DNA from: Arthrobacter sp. U41
GTDB taxonomy: Bacteria > Actinomycetota > Actinomycetes > Actinomycetales > Micrococcaceae
Reading direction: 5' to 3'
Assembly: GCF_001750145.1 (NCBI RefSeq)
Contig: NZ_CP015732.1
Span: 1,612,001 to 1,676,000 of the forward strand
DNA length: 64,000 bases
Shown: positions 16,656 to 23,642 of the stretch, one piece after another
Layout: every line of letters starts with the position of its first letter
Numbering within the stretch: the first letter of the stretch is position 1
Position numbers and translations under genes: made by a program
The notes under the pieces: model-generated
The model's input: only the letters and a program-made list of their open reading frames with translations
Databases searched by the model: none
Told to the model about the DNA's origin: nothing

Positions 16656-17960
16656 TTGTTTGAGGCACCCAGCATTGTTTTTGCGGCGGCAGGCATGGCC
16701 GTCTTCGCCGCCGCAATTCTTCCCAAGCTGCTGCGCAAAGCGCCGCTGTCCATGCCGATGGTCTTCCTGGGCGCCGGAATGCTGGCCTTCACCCTGATCC
16801 CGCAGCTGCCGGACCCGGACCCCCTGCAGTACGGGGAGTTCACCACCCACCTGACCGAAATCTGTGTCATCATCTCCTTGATGGGCGCCGGCCTGGCGCT
16901 CGACCGGCCCGTGGGACGACGCGAATGGTCCACCACCTGGCGGATGCTGGGCGTGGCCATGCCGGTCTGCATCGTTGCCCTCACGCTGCTGGGGCTCTGG
17001 GTGCTGGGGCTGGGACTCGGAGCCGCGCTGCTGGTCGCGGCAGCGCTCGCCCCGACCGACCCGGTGCTGGCCTCCGAGGTCCAGGTGGGGGAGCCCGCCG
17101 ACGACGAGGACGAAAACGAGCGCGGCGAAGACGAGATCCGCTTCGGCCTCACCTCCGAAGCAGGCCTGAATGACGGGCTGGCTTTTCCGTTTGTCTACCT
17201 GGCCATCGCCATCAGCCTGTTCGGCTCCTCGCCGTCCCAGTGGTTTGTTCCCTGGTTCGCCACCGATGTCCTCTGGCGGATCTGCATCGGGGTGCTCCTG
17301 GGCTGGCTGACCGGGAAGGCGTTGAGCCTGCTGTTCTTCTCCGCCCGTGACAGCATCCGGCTGTCCAACCACTCGGAGGGCTTCGTGGCGCTGGCGGCGA
17401 CCTTCCTCGCCTACGGGGTGACGGAAATGCTGGAAGGCTACGGGTTCATCGCCGTCTTTGTGTGTGCGGTGACCATTCGGGCCGCGGAACGGACGCACGG
17501 GTTCCACCGCGTGATGCACTCCTACGTCGAGCAGCTTGAACGGCTCATGACGGTGGTCATCCTGGTGCTCCTGGGCGGTGCGATCGCGCGGGGCCTGCTG
17601 GCCGGCATTGGCTGGGTCGAGATCCTGGTGGCGCTGGCGTTCCTGCTGCTGGTACGTCCGCTGGCCGGCTGGGTCGCCCTGGCGCGGGGCAAGACCGGAC
17701 CGCGGGAACGGATCGCCATCGCTTTCTTTGGCATCCGCGGCATCGGATCGCTCTACTACCTCGCCTACGCGCTGGGCAAGGGCGACTTCAACGCCCAGGC
17801 CGGGCAGCTGTGGGCCTTCATCGGCCTGGTGGTGGCGATGTCGATCGTGCTGCACGGGGCAACCACGGCACCGATCATGAACCGGCTGGACCGGCTCCGC
17901 GAACGGCGGGCCGTGCAACAGCACGGCGATGAGGACAAGGCACCGAAAACACCCATCTGA
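16656..17960 (+). CDS. Sodium/proton antiporter (CPA1-type)
   Basis: 434 residues with some 12 hydrophobic segments. CPA1 landmarks are AALAPTDPVLASEVQVGEP (conserved TDPV in the helix-5 region), FGLTSEAGLNDGLAFPFVYL (the ExGLNDG motif bearing the ion-binding Asp), and FFGIRGIGSLYYLAYALG near the C-terminus. It exchanges Na+ (or K+) for H+ across the inner membrane. The start is TTG 16656, supported by AGGAGG at correct spacing. An insert DDEDENERGEDE between the TDPV and NDG motifs is acidic and probably cytoplasmic. The last ten residues are charged. Confidence 0.9.
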   Translation: MFEAPSIVFAAAGMAVFAAAILPKLLRKAPLSMPMVFLGAGMLAFTLIPQLPDPDPLQYGEFTTHLTEICVIISLMGAGLALDRPVGRREWSTTWRMLGVAMPVCIVALTLLGLWVLGLGLGAALLVAAALAPTDPVLASEVQVGEPADDEDENERGEDEIRFGLTSEAGLNDGLAFPFVYLAIAISLFGSSPSQWFVPWFATDVLWRICIGVLLGWLTGKALSLLFFSARDSIRLSNHSEGFVALAATFLAYGVTEMLEGYGFIAVFVCAVTIRAAERTHGFHRVMHSYVEQLERLMTVVILVLLGGAIARGLLAGIGWVEILVALAFLLLVRPLAGWVALARGKTGPRERIAIAFFGIRGIGSLYYLAYALGKGDFNAQAGQLWAFIGLVVAMSIVLHGATTAPIMNRLDRLRERRAVQQHGDEDKAPKTPI

Positions 17961-17993
17961 GCCGGCCGCAGGCCCCGCCCGCCGGGCGCCCGG

Positions 17994-18956
17994 TTACCCC
18001 AGCAGCGTGGTGATGAGCCGCGCGGCCACCTTTGCCGTGCGGTGGTCCACGTCCAATTCCGGGTTCAGCTCGGCGACGTCGAGATGCAGGAGCTTTCCGC
18101 TCGCGGCCACCTGGCGGCATACTGCGCTGATCACCGGCAGCGGCACGCCGTACGCTGCCGGTGCGCTCACGCCCGGCGCCACCGCGGCCGGCAGCACATC
18201 CAGGTCGATGGTCAGATACACGGCGTCCACCTGCGCCAGGAATGCTGCCACGAACACGCGCGCCGCCTCGGCCGAGCAGTCCTCGTCCAGGAGGTAGTCG
18301 ACGCCGAGGTCCTCGGCCGTGCGGAACAGCGCCCGGGTGTTGTTCGGCTCGGAGATCCCGACGACGGCGTACTTCAGTTCGCGGCCAGCGGCGGCTTCCG
18401 CGCGCGCCATCTGCAGGAACGGGGTACCGGAACTGGGCATGGCCTCGTCGCGGAGGTCGAAGTGGGCATCCAGGTTCAGCACGCCCACCTGCAGGCCCTC
18501 GCGGACCTCCGCCGAGCCGGCCACGCCCAGGTAGCTTGCGAAGGCGGTCTCGTGGCCGCCGCCCAGCACCACGGGAAGCAGCCCGGCGTCGAGCAGACCG
18601 GTGATGGCCAGCCCGGCACGGGCCTGCCCTGCCTCCAGCGCATCCCCGGAAACGGTGACGTCGCCGGCGTCGTGGACTTCCCGCCCGAGGTGGAACGCGA
18701 GCGGACCGAGGGCGGCACGGATCGCTGCGGGCGCCGCGGCAGCACCGGCGCGGCCCTTGTTGCGGCGCACCCCGGCATCGCTGCCGAACCCGAGGATGAC
18801 GGCAGGCCGGGCGGAGGCTGACGCGCCGGCCCGGGCACGGCGCGGGGTGTACGGCGTGACGGCCTGCCACCAGCGGCGGTGCTCGGGACCCTCGCCGTCG
18901 AACCGCCCGGTCCAGGGCTGCGGCGGGACATCAACGGGGGGCACGGAAGAAACCAT
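17994..18956 (-). CDS. hutG: Formimidoylglutamase (arginase family)
   Basis: 320 residues of the ureohydrolase fold. The binuclear Mn ligands are present in GGGHE (His135), LDAHFD (Asp163, His165, Asp167) and the DLDVLP motif near residue 242. The N-terminal WTGRFDGEGPEHRRWWQAV is typical of HutG rather than arginase or agmatinase. The enzyme cleaves N-formimidoyl-L-glutamate to glutamate and formamide, the last hut step. Although inverted relative to hutU-hutH, it completes the locus. The imidazolonepropionase gene (hutI) is not in this window. The palindromic element at 19054-19116 lies about 100 bases upstream of the start. Confidence 0.92.
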   Translation of the reverse strand: MVSSVPPVDVPPQPWTGRFDGEGPEHRRWWQAVTPYTPRRARAGASASARPAVILGFGSDAGVRRNKGRAGAAAAPAAIRAALGPLAFHLGREVHDAGDVTVSGDALEAGQARAGLAITGLLDAGLLPVVLGGGHETAFASYLGVAGSAEVREGLQVGVLNLDAHFDLRDEAMPSSGTPFLQMARAEAAAGRELKYAVVGISEPNNTRALFRTAEDLGVDYLLDEDCSAEAARVFVAAFLAQVDAVYLTIDLDVLPAAVAPGVSAPAAYGVPLPVISAVCRQVAASGKLLHLDVAELNPELDVDHRTAKVAARLITTLLG

Positions 18957-19053
18957 GACCCTAGCTCACCGCAGCGCGGGCCGGAAAACCAGCAGCGCCG
19001 CCGTTGTGCTGTCCGGAATTCCGGAATCCGCACCTGAAACACCCCCACCACAA

Positions 19054-19116
19054 CGCCGAGGTGACATTTCGCGCCCATGTCGTGGAGGAACATGGGTGCG
19101 AAGTGTCACCTCGGCG
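19054..19116. repeat. Long inverted repeat upstream of hutG
   Basis: Two 27-base arms (19054-19080 and 19090-19116) are inverted copies with only two mismatches, around a 9-base loop. The outer part reads CGCCGAGGTGACA. It lies between two minus-strand genes (the NCS2 permease end and the hutG start). There is no T-tract and no ORF. It could be a transcript-end hairpin or a palindromic interspersed repeat. Confidence 0.75.
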
Positions 19117-19145
19117 GGAGTTGACGGCGCGACGGCGGGGAGGGG

Positions 19146-19187
19146 TGGGGCGTGCGGCGGGATGGTTGGGGCGTGCGGCGGGATGGT
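19146..19187. repeat. Two-copy 21-bp tandem repeat
   Basis: Two exact 21-base units beginning TGGGGCGTGCGGCGGGATGG (19146-19166 and 19167-19187) end just before the stop of the NCS2 permease gene. They are non-coding, and the copy number may vary between strains. Confidence 0.8.
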
Positions 19188-19193
19188 TGAGGC

Positions 19194-20636
19194 TTAGTGC
19201 ATCCCCAGCGCGGCCTCGATCGGGCCGATCGCGAAGAACAGCAGGAAGGCCGCGGCCACGGCCCACATCAGCGGGTGCACCTCACGCGCGCGGCCCTGGA
19301 AGGTGCGGATCAGCACGAAGCTGATGAAGCCGGCACCCAGGCCGTTGGCGATCGAGTAGGTGAACGGCATCAGGGTGAAGGTCAGGAACGCCGGGATCGC
19401 AATGCCCAGGTCCTGCCAGTCGATCTTGCCGACCTGCGAAACCATCATGAAACCGACGACGACGAGCGCCGGGGCCACGGCCTCGAACGGCACGAGGTTG
19501 ATCAGCGGGGTGAAGAACATGGCCACCAGGAACAGCAGGCCCGTGACGATCGAGGCGAGGCCGGTCCGCGCGCCTTCGCCGATGCCGGCGCCGGACTCGA
19601 CGAAGATCTGGTTGGAGGAGACGGACGCGCCGCCGCCCACGATTGCGCCGAGCGCATCCACCTGCAGCACGCGGTCAACGTTGGGGATGTTGCCGTCCTT
19701 GTCGATGCTGCCGGCCTCGGTGGCCAGGCCCACCATGGTGCCCATGGCATCGAAGAAGATGCTCAGCAGGATCACAAACGCCAGCAGGGTCGCGGCGACA
19801 AACCCGAGGTGCTCGAAGGCGCCGAACGGGTTGGCCTTGCCGATCAGGGAGAGGTCCGGGGCCGCCCATTCGGAGAACTGCGGGGCCACAAGGGACCAGC
19901 CCTGCGGGTTGTAGGTCTTGCCGTCGAAGCTGGGGCCGATCTTCAGGGTGAATTCCAGGATCACGGACAGGATGGTCGCGGCGATGATGCCGATCAGGAT
20001 CGCGCCCTTGACCTTGCGGACCACCAGGGCGATGGTCAGGATCAGGCCAAGGACAAAGACCAGGGTGGGCCAGCCCACGAGCTTGCCGTCGAAGCCCAGC
20101 CCGACCGGGACGGTGGTGCCGGCGACATCCGGGATGCGGCGCACGAAGCCCGCGTTGACCAGGCCGATCAGGGCGATGAACAGGCCGATACCCACCACGA
20201 TCGCGGTTTTCAGCCCTTCCGGGACCGCTTTGAACACCGCGGTGCGGAAGCCGGTGAGGACCAGGATCAGCATGGTGACGCCCGAGAGCACAACGAGCCC
20301 CATCATGTCCGGCCAGGTCAGGCCGGGGTTGGTGGCCACCGTAACGGCGACGAAGGCGTTGACGCCGAGGCCCGTTGCCAGCGCGAAGGGGTGCTTGGCC
20401 CACGCCCCCATCAGGATCGTCAGGATGCCGGCCGCGAAGGCGGTGACGGCGGCGACGGCGGCGAAGCCGAGGGTCGCGCCGGAGGAATCGGGACCCGAGA
20501 GGATCAGCGGGTTCAGCACCACGATGTAGCTCATGGCGAAGAACGTGGCGAAGCCGCCGCGGATCTCGCGGGAGACGTTCGACCCCCGCTCGGATATCTT
20601 GAAGTACCGGTCGAGTGCAGAGCCCTGCTTAAGCAT
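19194..20636 (-). CDS. NCS2-family nucleobase permease (AzgA-like)
   Basis: 480 residues with about 13 hydrophobic segments. The start region LDRYFKISERGSNVSREIRG, then FATFFAMSYIVVLNPLILS, and the motif ASVSSNQIFVESGAGIGEGA are characteristic of the adenine/guanine/hypoxanthine branch (AzgA/PbuG type) of the NCS2/AzgA transporters. It imports purines with protons across the inner membrane. No purine-salvage genes adjoin it. The gene is followed by a tandem repeat and a long hairpin (19054-19187). Confidence 0.92.
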   Translation of the reverse strand: MLKQGSALDRYFKISERGSNVSREIRGGFATFFAMSYIVVLNPLILSGPDSSGATLGFAAVAAVTAFAAGILTILMGAWAKHPFALATGLGVNAFVAVTVATNPGLTWPDMMGLVVLSGVTMLILVLTGFRTAVFKAVPEGLKTAIVVGIGLFIALIGLVNAGFVRRIPDVAGTTVPVGLGFDGKLVGWPTLVFVLGLILTIALVVRKVKGAILIGIIAATILSVILEFTLKIGPSFDGKTYNPQGWSLVAPQFSEWAAPDLSLIGKANPFGAFEHLGFVAATLLAFVILLSIFFDAMGTMVGLATEAGSIDKDGNIPNVDRVLQVDALGAIVGGGASVSSNQIFVESGAGIGEGARTGLASIVTGLLFLVAMFFTPLINLVPFEAVAPALVVVGFMMVSQVGKIDWQDLGIAIPAFLTFTLMPFTYSIANGLGAGFISFVLIRTFQGRAREVHPLMWAVAAAFLLFFAIGPIEAALGMH

Positions 20637-20745
20637 TATTCCTCCGGGGAAGTGGGTGTTCCTTGAATCCTATTAGGCGCGCCAGCAGCGTCCGGCCGAT
20701 TTCCCTTACTCTGTAAGGAAGCCAACACAAGGAGCAGCTTTTCCC

Positions 20746-21339
20746 ATGCGCCCCATCCGCCAGTTTCTGAGCGCCCTGCTGGGCGCCGCGGTCCTCGCCG
20801 CCGCCCTGCTGGGTGCGCTTGCTCCGGCCTCGGCCCACGACGCCGCCGAGTCCACCAGCCCGACCTCCGGGGCGACGGTGGCCGCGCCGCCCGAAATCGT
20901 TTCGGTCACCTTCAACAAGAGCCCGCTGGCGCTCGGTTCACAGATTCTCGTCAAGGATGACGCCGGCACCAACTGGGCCGACGGCGCTGTGGAGATCGTG
21001 GACAACGTCGCCGCGCAGAAGCTCAGGCCCGGCGCCCCGGCAGGGCTCTACACCGTCGCATGGCGCGTGGCCAGCTCAGACGGCCACCCCATCGAGGGCA
21101 GCTTCACATTCACCGCCACCGTCGGAGCTCCGGGCTCGACGGCGGCCGCGGCCGTCCCCACGATGGGAACCGCCCAGCCGGGCATGACACCGGCTCCGCA
21201 GCAGCCGGCCAGCTCATCGGAGCCGTTCCAGTGGAGCATTGTGATCTTCCTCGGAACGGCGGTCGGCATCCTGGTCGTCCTGGGCCTGATGGCCAGAAGC
21301 CGGCTCAAGCCCGGCTCCGGCAACAACACCGAAAGCTAA
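20746..21339 (+). CDS. CopC-domain copper-resistance protein with C-terminal anchor
   Basis: A signal peptide (MRPIRQFLSALLGAAVLAAA, cleaved after about PASA) exposes the N-terminal His of AHDAAESTSPTSGATV, the Cu(II) ligand of CopC. The beta-sandwich includes PEIVSVTFNKSPLALGSQI, and VASSDGHPIEGSFTFTA supplies the second His. A Pro-rich linker leads to one membrane helix (IVIFLGTAVGILVVLGLMAR). The protein is thus held on the outer face of the membrane. The fused or adjacent CopD often seen is absent here. CAAGGAG precedes the ATG. Confidence 0.9.
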   Translation: MRPIRQFLSALLGAAVLAAALLGALAPASAHDAAESTSPTSGATVAAPPEIVSVTFNKSPLALGSQILVKDDAGTNWADGAVEIVDNVAAQKLRPGAPAGLYTVAWRVASSDGHPIEGSFTFTATVGAPGSTAAAAVPTMGTAQPGMTPAPQQPASSSEPFQWSIVIFLGTAVGILVVLGLMARSRLKPGSGNNTES

Positions 21340-21347
21340 ACCGAAAC

Positions 21348-21408
21348 AACGCGGGGTCAGATACGGCCCATCCGACGCCTTTTGATGGGCCGTATCTGAC
21401 CCCGCGTT
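21348..21408. terminator. Perfect 25-bp inverted repeat between convergent genes
   Basis: Arms 21348-21372 and 21384-21408 are perfect inverted copies (outer bases AACGCGGGGTCAGATACGGC), with an 11-base loop that includes TTTT. It lies 8 bases after the copC stop and before the convergent flavoprotein end, where a bidirectional terminator is expected. An unusually long perfect stem without a following T-run is also compatible with an interspersed palindromic repeat. Confidence 0.6.
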
Positions 21409-21460
21409 GCGGCCGGCAAGCGCGTGACTCCGCGGCGTGACTCCGTGGCGGGTGCGCCGC

Positions 21461-22093
21461 TTAGGCCGGCGCGGCGAGGGCATAGCCCGCGGGCAGCACG
21501 GGGAAGCCGTCGGGGTAGACCTTGGCGGAGATCGCCTGGCCCACCACCTTGGCCTGGCGCAGCACTTCTTTGGGCGTCGGCGTGATGAGACCGCCCACGC
21601 CCACAAGGTACATCCCGAGGGCGTGCATGGCCGCCATCAGGTTCTGGCCCGCTGCCATGCCCAGCTCGGAAAGCATCCGCCGCAACTGGCTATGGGCGCA
21701 GCGGGTCAGGACCAGATGGTCCGCCAGGAGCACGCCGCCGGGTGTGCGGACCGCCCACTGCTGGGTGGCCCCACCGACCCCGGCCTCCACGTGGTCCAGC
21801 TGCAGGGCCCGGATGTCATGCCGGACGTCCAGCTTGTGGCTGGCGGCGTAGTTTCGCAGGTGCCGGAGGATCTCGTTGCGCTCCCGCAGGCTGGCGGCGT
21901 CGGCGGCGTCGCAGCGTTGCAGGGAGGACGTGTTGGCCGGATGGCCGGCGCCCAGCAGATCGAGCCCGTCCACAATGATGGAGTCCACGCCGCGCCGCTG
22001 CAGCTCGCTGGCAACCGCCAGCCCGGACAGACCGGTGCCGATCACGACGGCGTCGGTCCGTTCGATTCCACCGGACATTGGCATGCTCGACAC
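21461..22093 (-). CDS. FAD/NAD(P)-binding flavoprotein, short
   Basis: The N-terminus TDAVVIGTGLSGLAVASELQ, followed by GVDSIIVDGLD, is a dinucleotide-binding Rossmann fold. Downstream, ILRHLRNYAASHKLDVRHDI and GGVLLADHLVLTRCAHSQL fit the second strand set of flavin monooxygenase-like proteins. At about 210 residues it lacks most of the substrate domain of a full monooxygenase, so it is either a minimal single-domain flavoprotein or a remnant. The ATGs at 22084 and 22078 are possible, but GTG 22091-22093 has GGAGGG at better spacing. The function is unknown. Confidence 0.6.
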   Translation of the reverse strand: MSSMPMSGGIERTDAVVIGTGLSGLAVASELQRRGVDSIIVDGLDLLGAGHPANTSSLQRCDAADAASLRERNEILRHLRNYAASHKLDVRHDIRALQLDHVEAGVGGATQQWAVRTPGGVLLADHLVLTRCAHSQLRRMLSELGMAAGQNLMAAMHALGMYLVGVGGLITPTPKEVLRQAKVVGQAISAKVYPDGFPVLPAGYALAAPA

Positions 22094-22563
22094 TGCAGGG
22101 TCCCTCCTCGAATGGTGCCAGTTGCGGGGCCGATGCCCCGGACGCGCGGCCCGCCCCGAACGCAGGCTCCCCACGCCGTACCAGCGGGAGCCGCGTTCTG
22201 AAACACGAGTCTCGGTTCAGCAACGCCTCGAAGACTACCTAACATTTCCTGCCTTGGGTAGAGCAGCTGAAACTTTGCCCTGTCCGGGTATTCCCGGGCT
22301 TTTCGGGCGGCGCAGAGGACTCGAACCGGCCTGATCAGGGCGTCACCGGAAACCGTGTAAACACTGGGTAAAACTTGGGCGCCGCTCGTCCGGTTGGGCC
22401 CTGTTCCGGCCTGCTTGCTTGTTCCCGGCAAACCGAGAATAGTGAGGAAAACCAGGGGTTCTGGCCGCAGATTGTTCGGGCGCCTTGCCGGTGGACGCTG
22501 CACGGTGACACGTCTGGAAGAATAGCCGCAACATCAGGCAAGAATCGCAAGGAGGCGGACCCC
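22094..22563. other. Non-coding region before a universal stress protein gene
   Basis: 470 bases hold no credible gene. On the minus strand, around 22308-22333, the bases GGTTCGAGTCC resemble a tRNA T-arm, but no paired D or anticodon arm surrounds them. The divergent promoters of the flavoprotein and of the plus-strand stress protein should lie here. I cannot name the boxes. Confidence 0.5.
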
Positions 22564-23601
22564 ATGGGCCGAGAACAGGTGCATCCGGATCCGGCACGGG
22601 ACGGCGACGGCGGGTCGGCAGCTCCCCGGGGGATCGTGGTCGGCGTCGACGGTTCAGACCACAGCAAGTGCGCACTGGTATGGGCCGCCCGCGAGGCCCA
22701 GCGCCGCCGCCGTCCGTTGCACATCGTGACTGCCTATTCCGTTCCGATCTTCGCCGCATCGGGGCTCGACGGCGGTTACGCAACCGTCGACGACTCCGTG
22801 ATCCGCGAAGGCGCAGAAGCCATCCTGAAGCAGGCCGTGAACAAGGTCGCGGGGTACGGCATCGACGTCGAAGCCTCCGTCGAGAACGGCGACGCCTCCG
22901 GCGTCCTGCTGGAAATGTCCGAAACCGCGGAGCTGCTGGTCTTCGGCACCCGGGGACGGGGCGGCTTCGTCGGCCGGCTGCTCGGCTCCGTCAGCAGCGC
23001 CCTGCCCGCACACGCCAAATGCCCCACGGTCACCGTGCCCCTGATCTGCGCCGACCGCCTCGGCGAAACCACCGACGACAAGCATGTCCTCGCGGAGCAG
23101 GCGAAGTCCGGGCACGTCCCGGTCGAAAACGCCGTGCTGGTGGGGGTCGACGGCTCCGAACAGGCCCGCGTGGCGGTACTGGAGGCGGCAGCGCAGGCCG
23201 AGCGGCTCTCGGCGCCGCTGCGCGTGGTGTGCGCCGTCCCGCAGTACAACGGGTCGCTGGCCTGGGTCCCGGCGCCGATGGACCGGGAAGCGCTCTTCGC
23301 CGACATCAGGATCCAGCTCGATGCCGGCGTCGCCTGGATCAAGAGCCACTTTCCCCGCCTCGCGGTGGAGACCCAGCTGGTGGATGGCTCGCCCGTGGAC
23401 ATCCTCGTTGAGGCCAGCCGGCACGTGGAACTGGTGGTCGTTGGCACCCGCGGCCGCGGCGGTTTCGCCGGGATGCTGCTCGGTTCCACCTCCGACGGCA
23501 TCCTGCATCACGCCAAGGGCCCCGTCATGGTGGTCCCGGACCGGGACGATCCCCGGCTGGCGGACCGGGTGAAATTCGGACCCATCCTCGGGGACTCGTA
23601 G
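22564..23601 (+). CDS. Universal stress protein, two UspA domains
   Basis: 345 residues with two UspA domains. The first has GIVVGVDGSDHSKCALVWAA and FGTRGRGGFVGRLLGSVSSA; the second VLVGVDGSEQARVAVLEAAA and VVGTRGRGGFAGMLLGSTSD. Both contain the G-x2-R-G-x-G-(9)-G-S/T ATP-binding motif, so both sites are probably competent, unlike the first Usp in this window. ATG 22564 follows AAGGAGG. In actinobacteria, tandem Usps are induced under hypoxia and stress. This one is followed 41 bases later by a dikinase-like gene in the same direction, so an operon is possible. Confidence 0.92.
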   Translation: MGREQVHPDPARDGDGGSAAPRGIVVGVDGSDHSKCALVWAAREAQRRRRPLHIVTAYSVPIFAASGLDGGYATVDDSVIREGAEAILKQAVNKVAGYGIDVEASVENGDASGVLLEMSETAELLVFGTRGRGGFVGRLLGSVSSALPAHAKCPTVTVPLICADRLGETTDDKHVLAEQAKSGHVPVENAVLVGVDGSEQARVAVLEAAAQAERLSAPLRVVCAVPQYNGSLAWVPAPMDREALFADIRIQLDAGVAWIKSHFPRLAVETQLVDGSPVDILVEASRHVELVVVGTRGRGGFAGMLLGSTSDGILHHAKGPVMVVPDRDDPRLADRVKFGPILGDS

Positions 23602-23642
23602 CCCGGACAGACCGCAGTGCGGGTTGAAGGGAGGACCGGCGG

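Noticed and set aside
16437..17924. 495-codon open frame opposite the antiporter
   Set aside because: The His/Gln/Asp/Gly-rich product is typical of an antisense shadow of a membrane-protein gene.
19146..19187. Tandem repeat as a CRISPR fragment
   Set aside because: Two adjacent identical 21-mers without spacers. No cas genes are in the window, and no CRISPR array was seen anywhere.
19197..20666. 489-codon open frame opposite the NCS2 permease
   Set aside because: Same artefact: an acidic, Gln-rich product with no family, while the permease is clear.
22290..22400. tRNA gene on the minus strand
   Set aside because: Only the T-loop-like string is convincing. The T-stem does not pair well, and no D-arm or anticodon arm can be folded.
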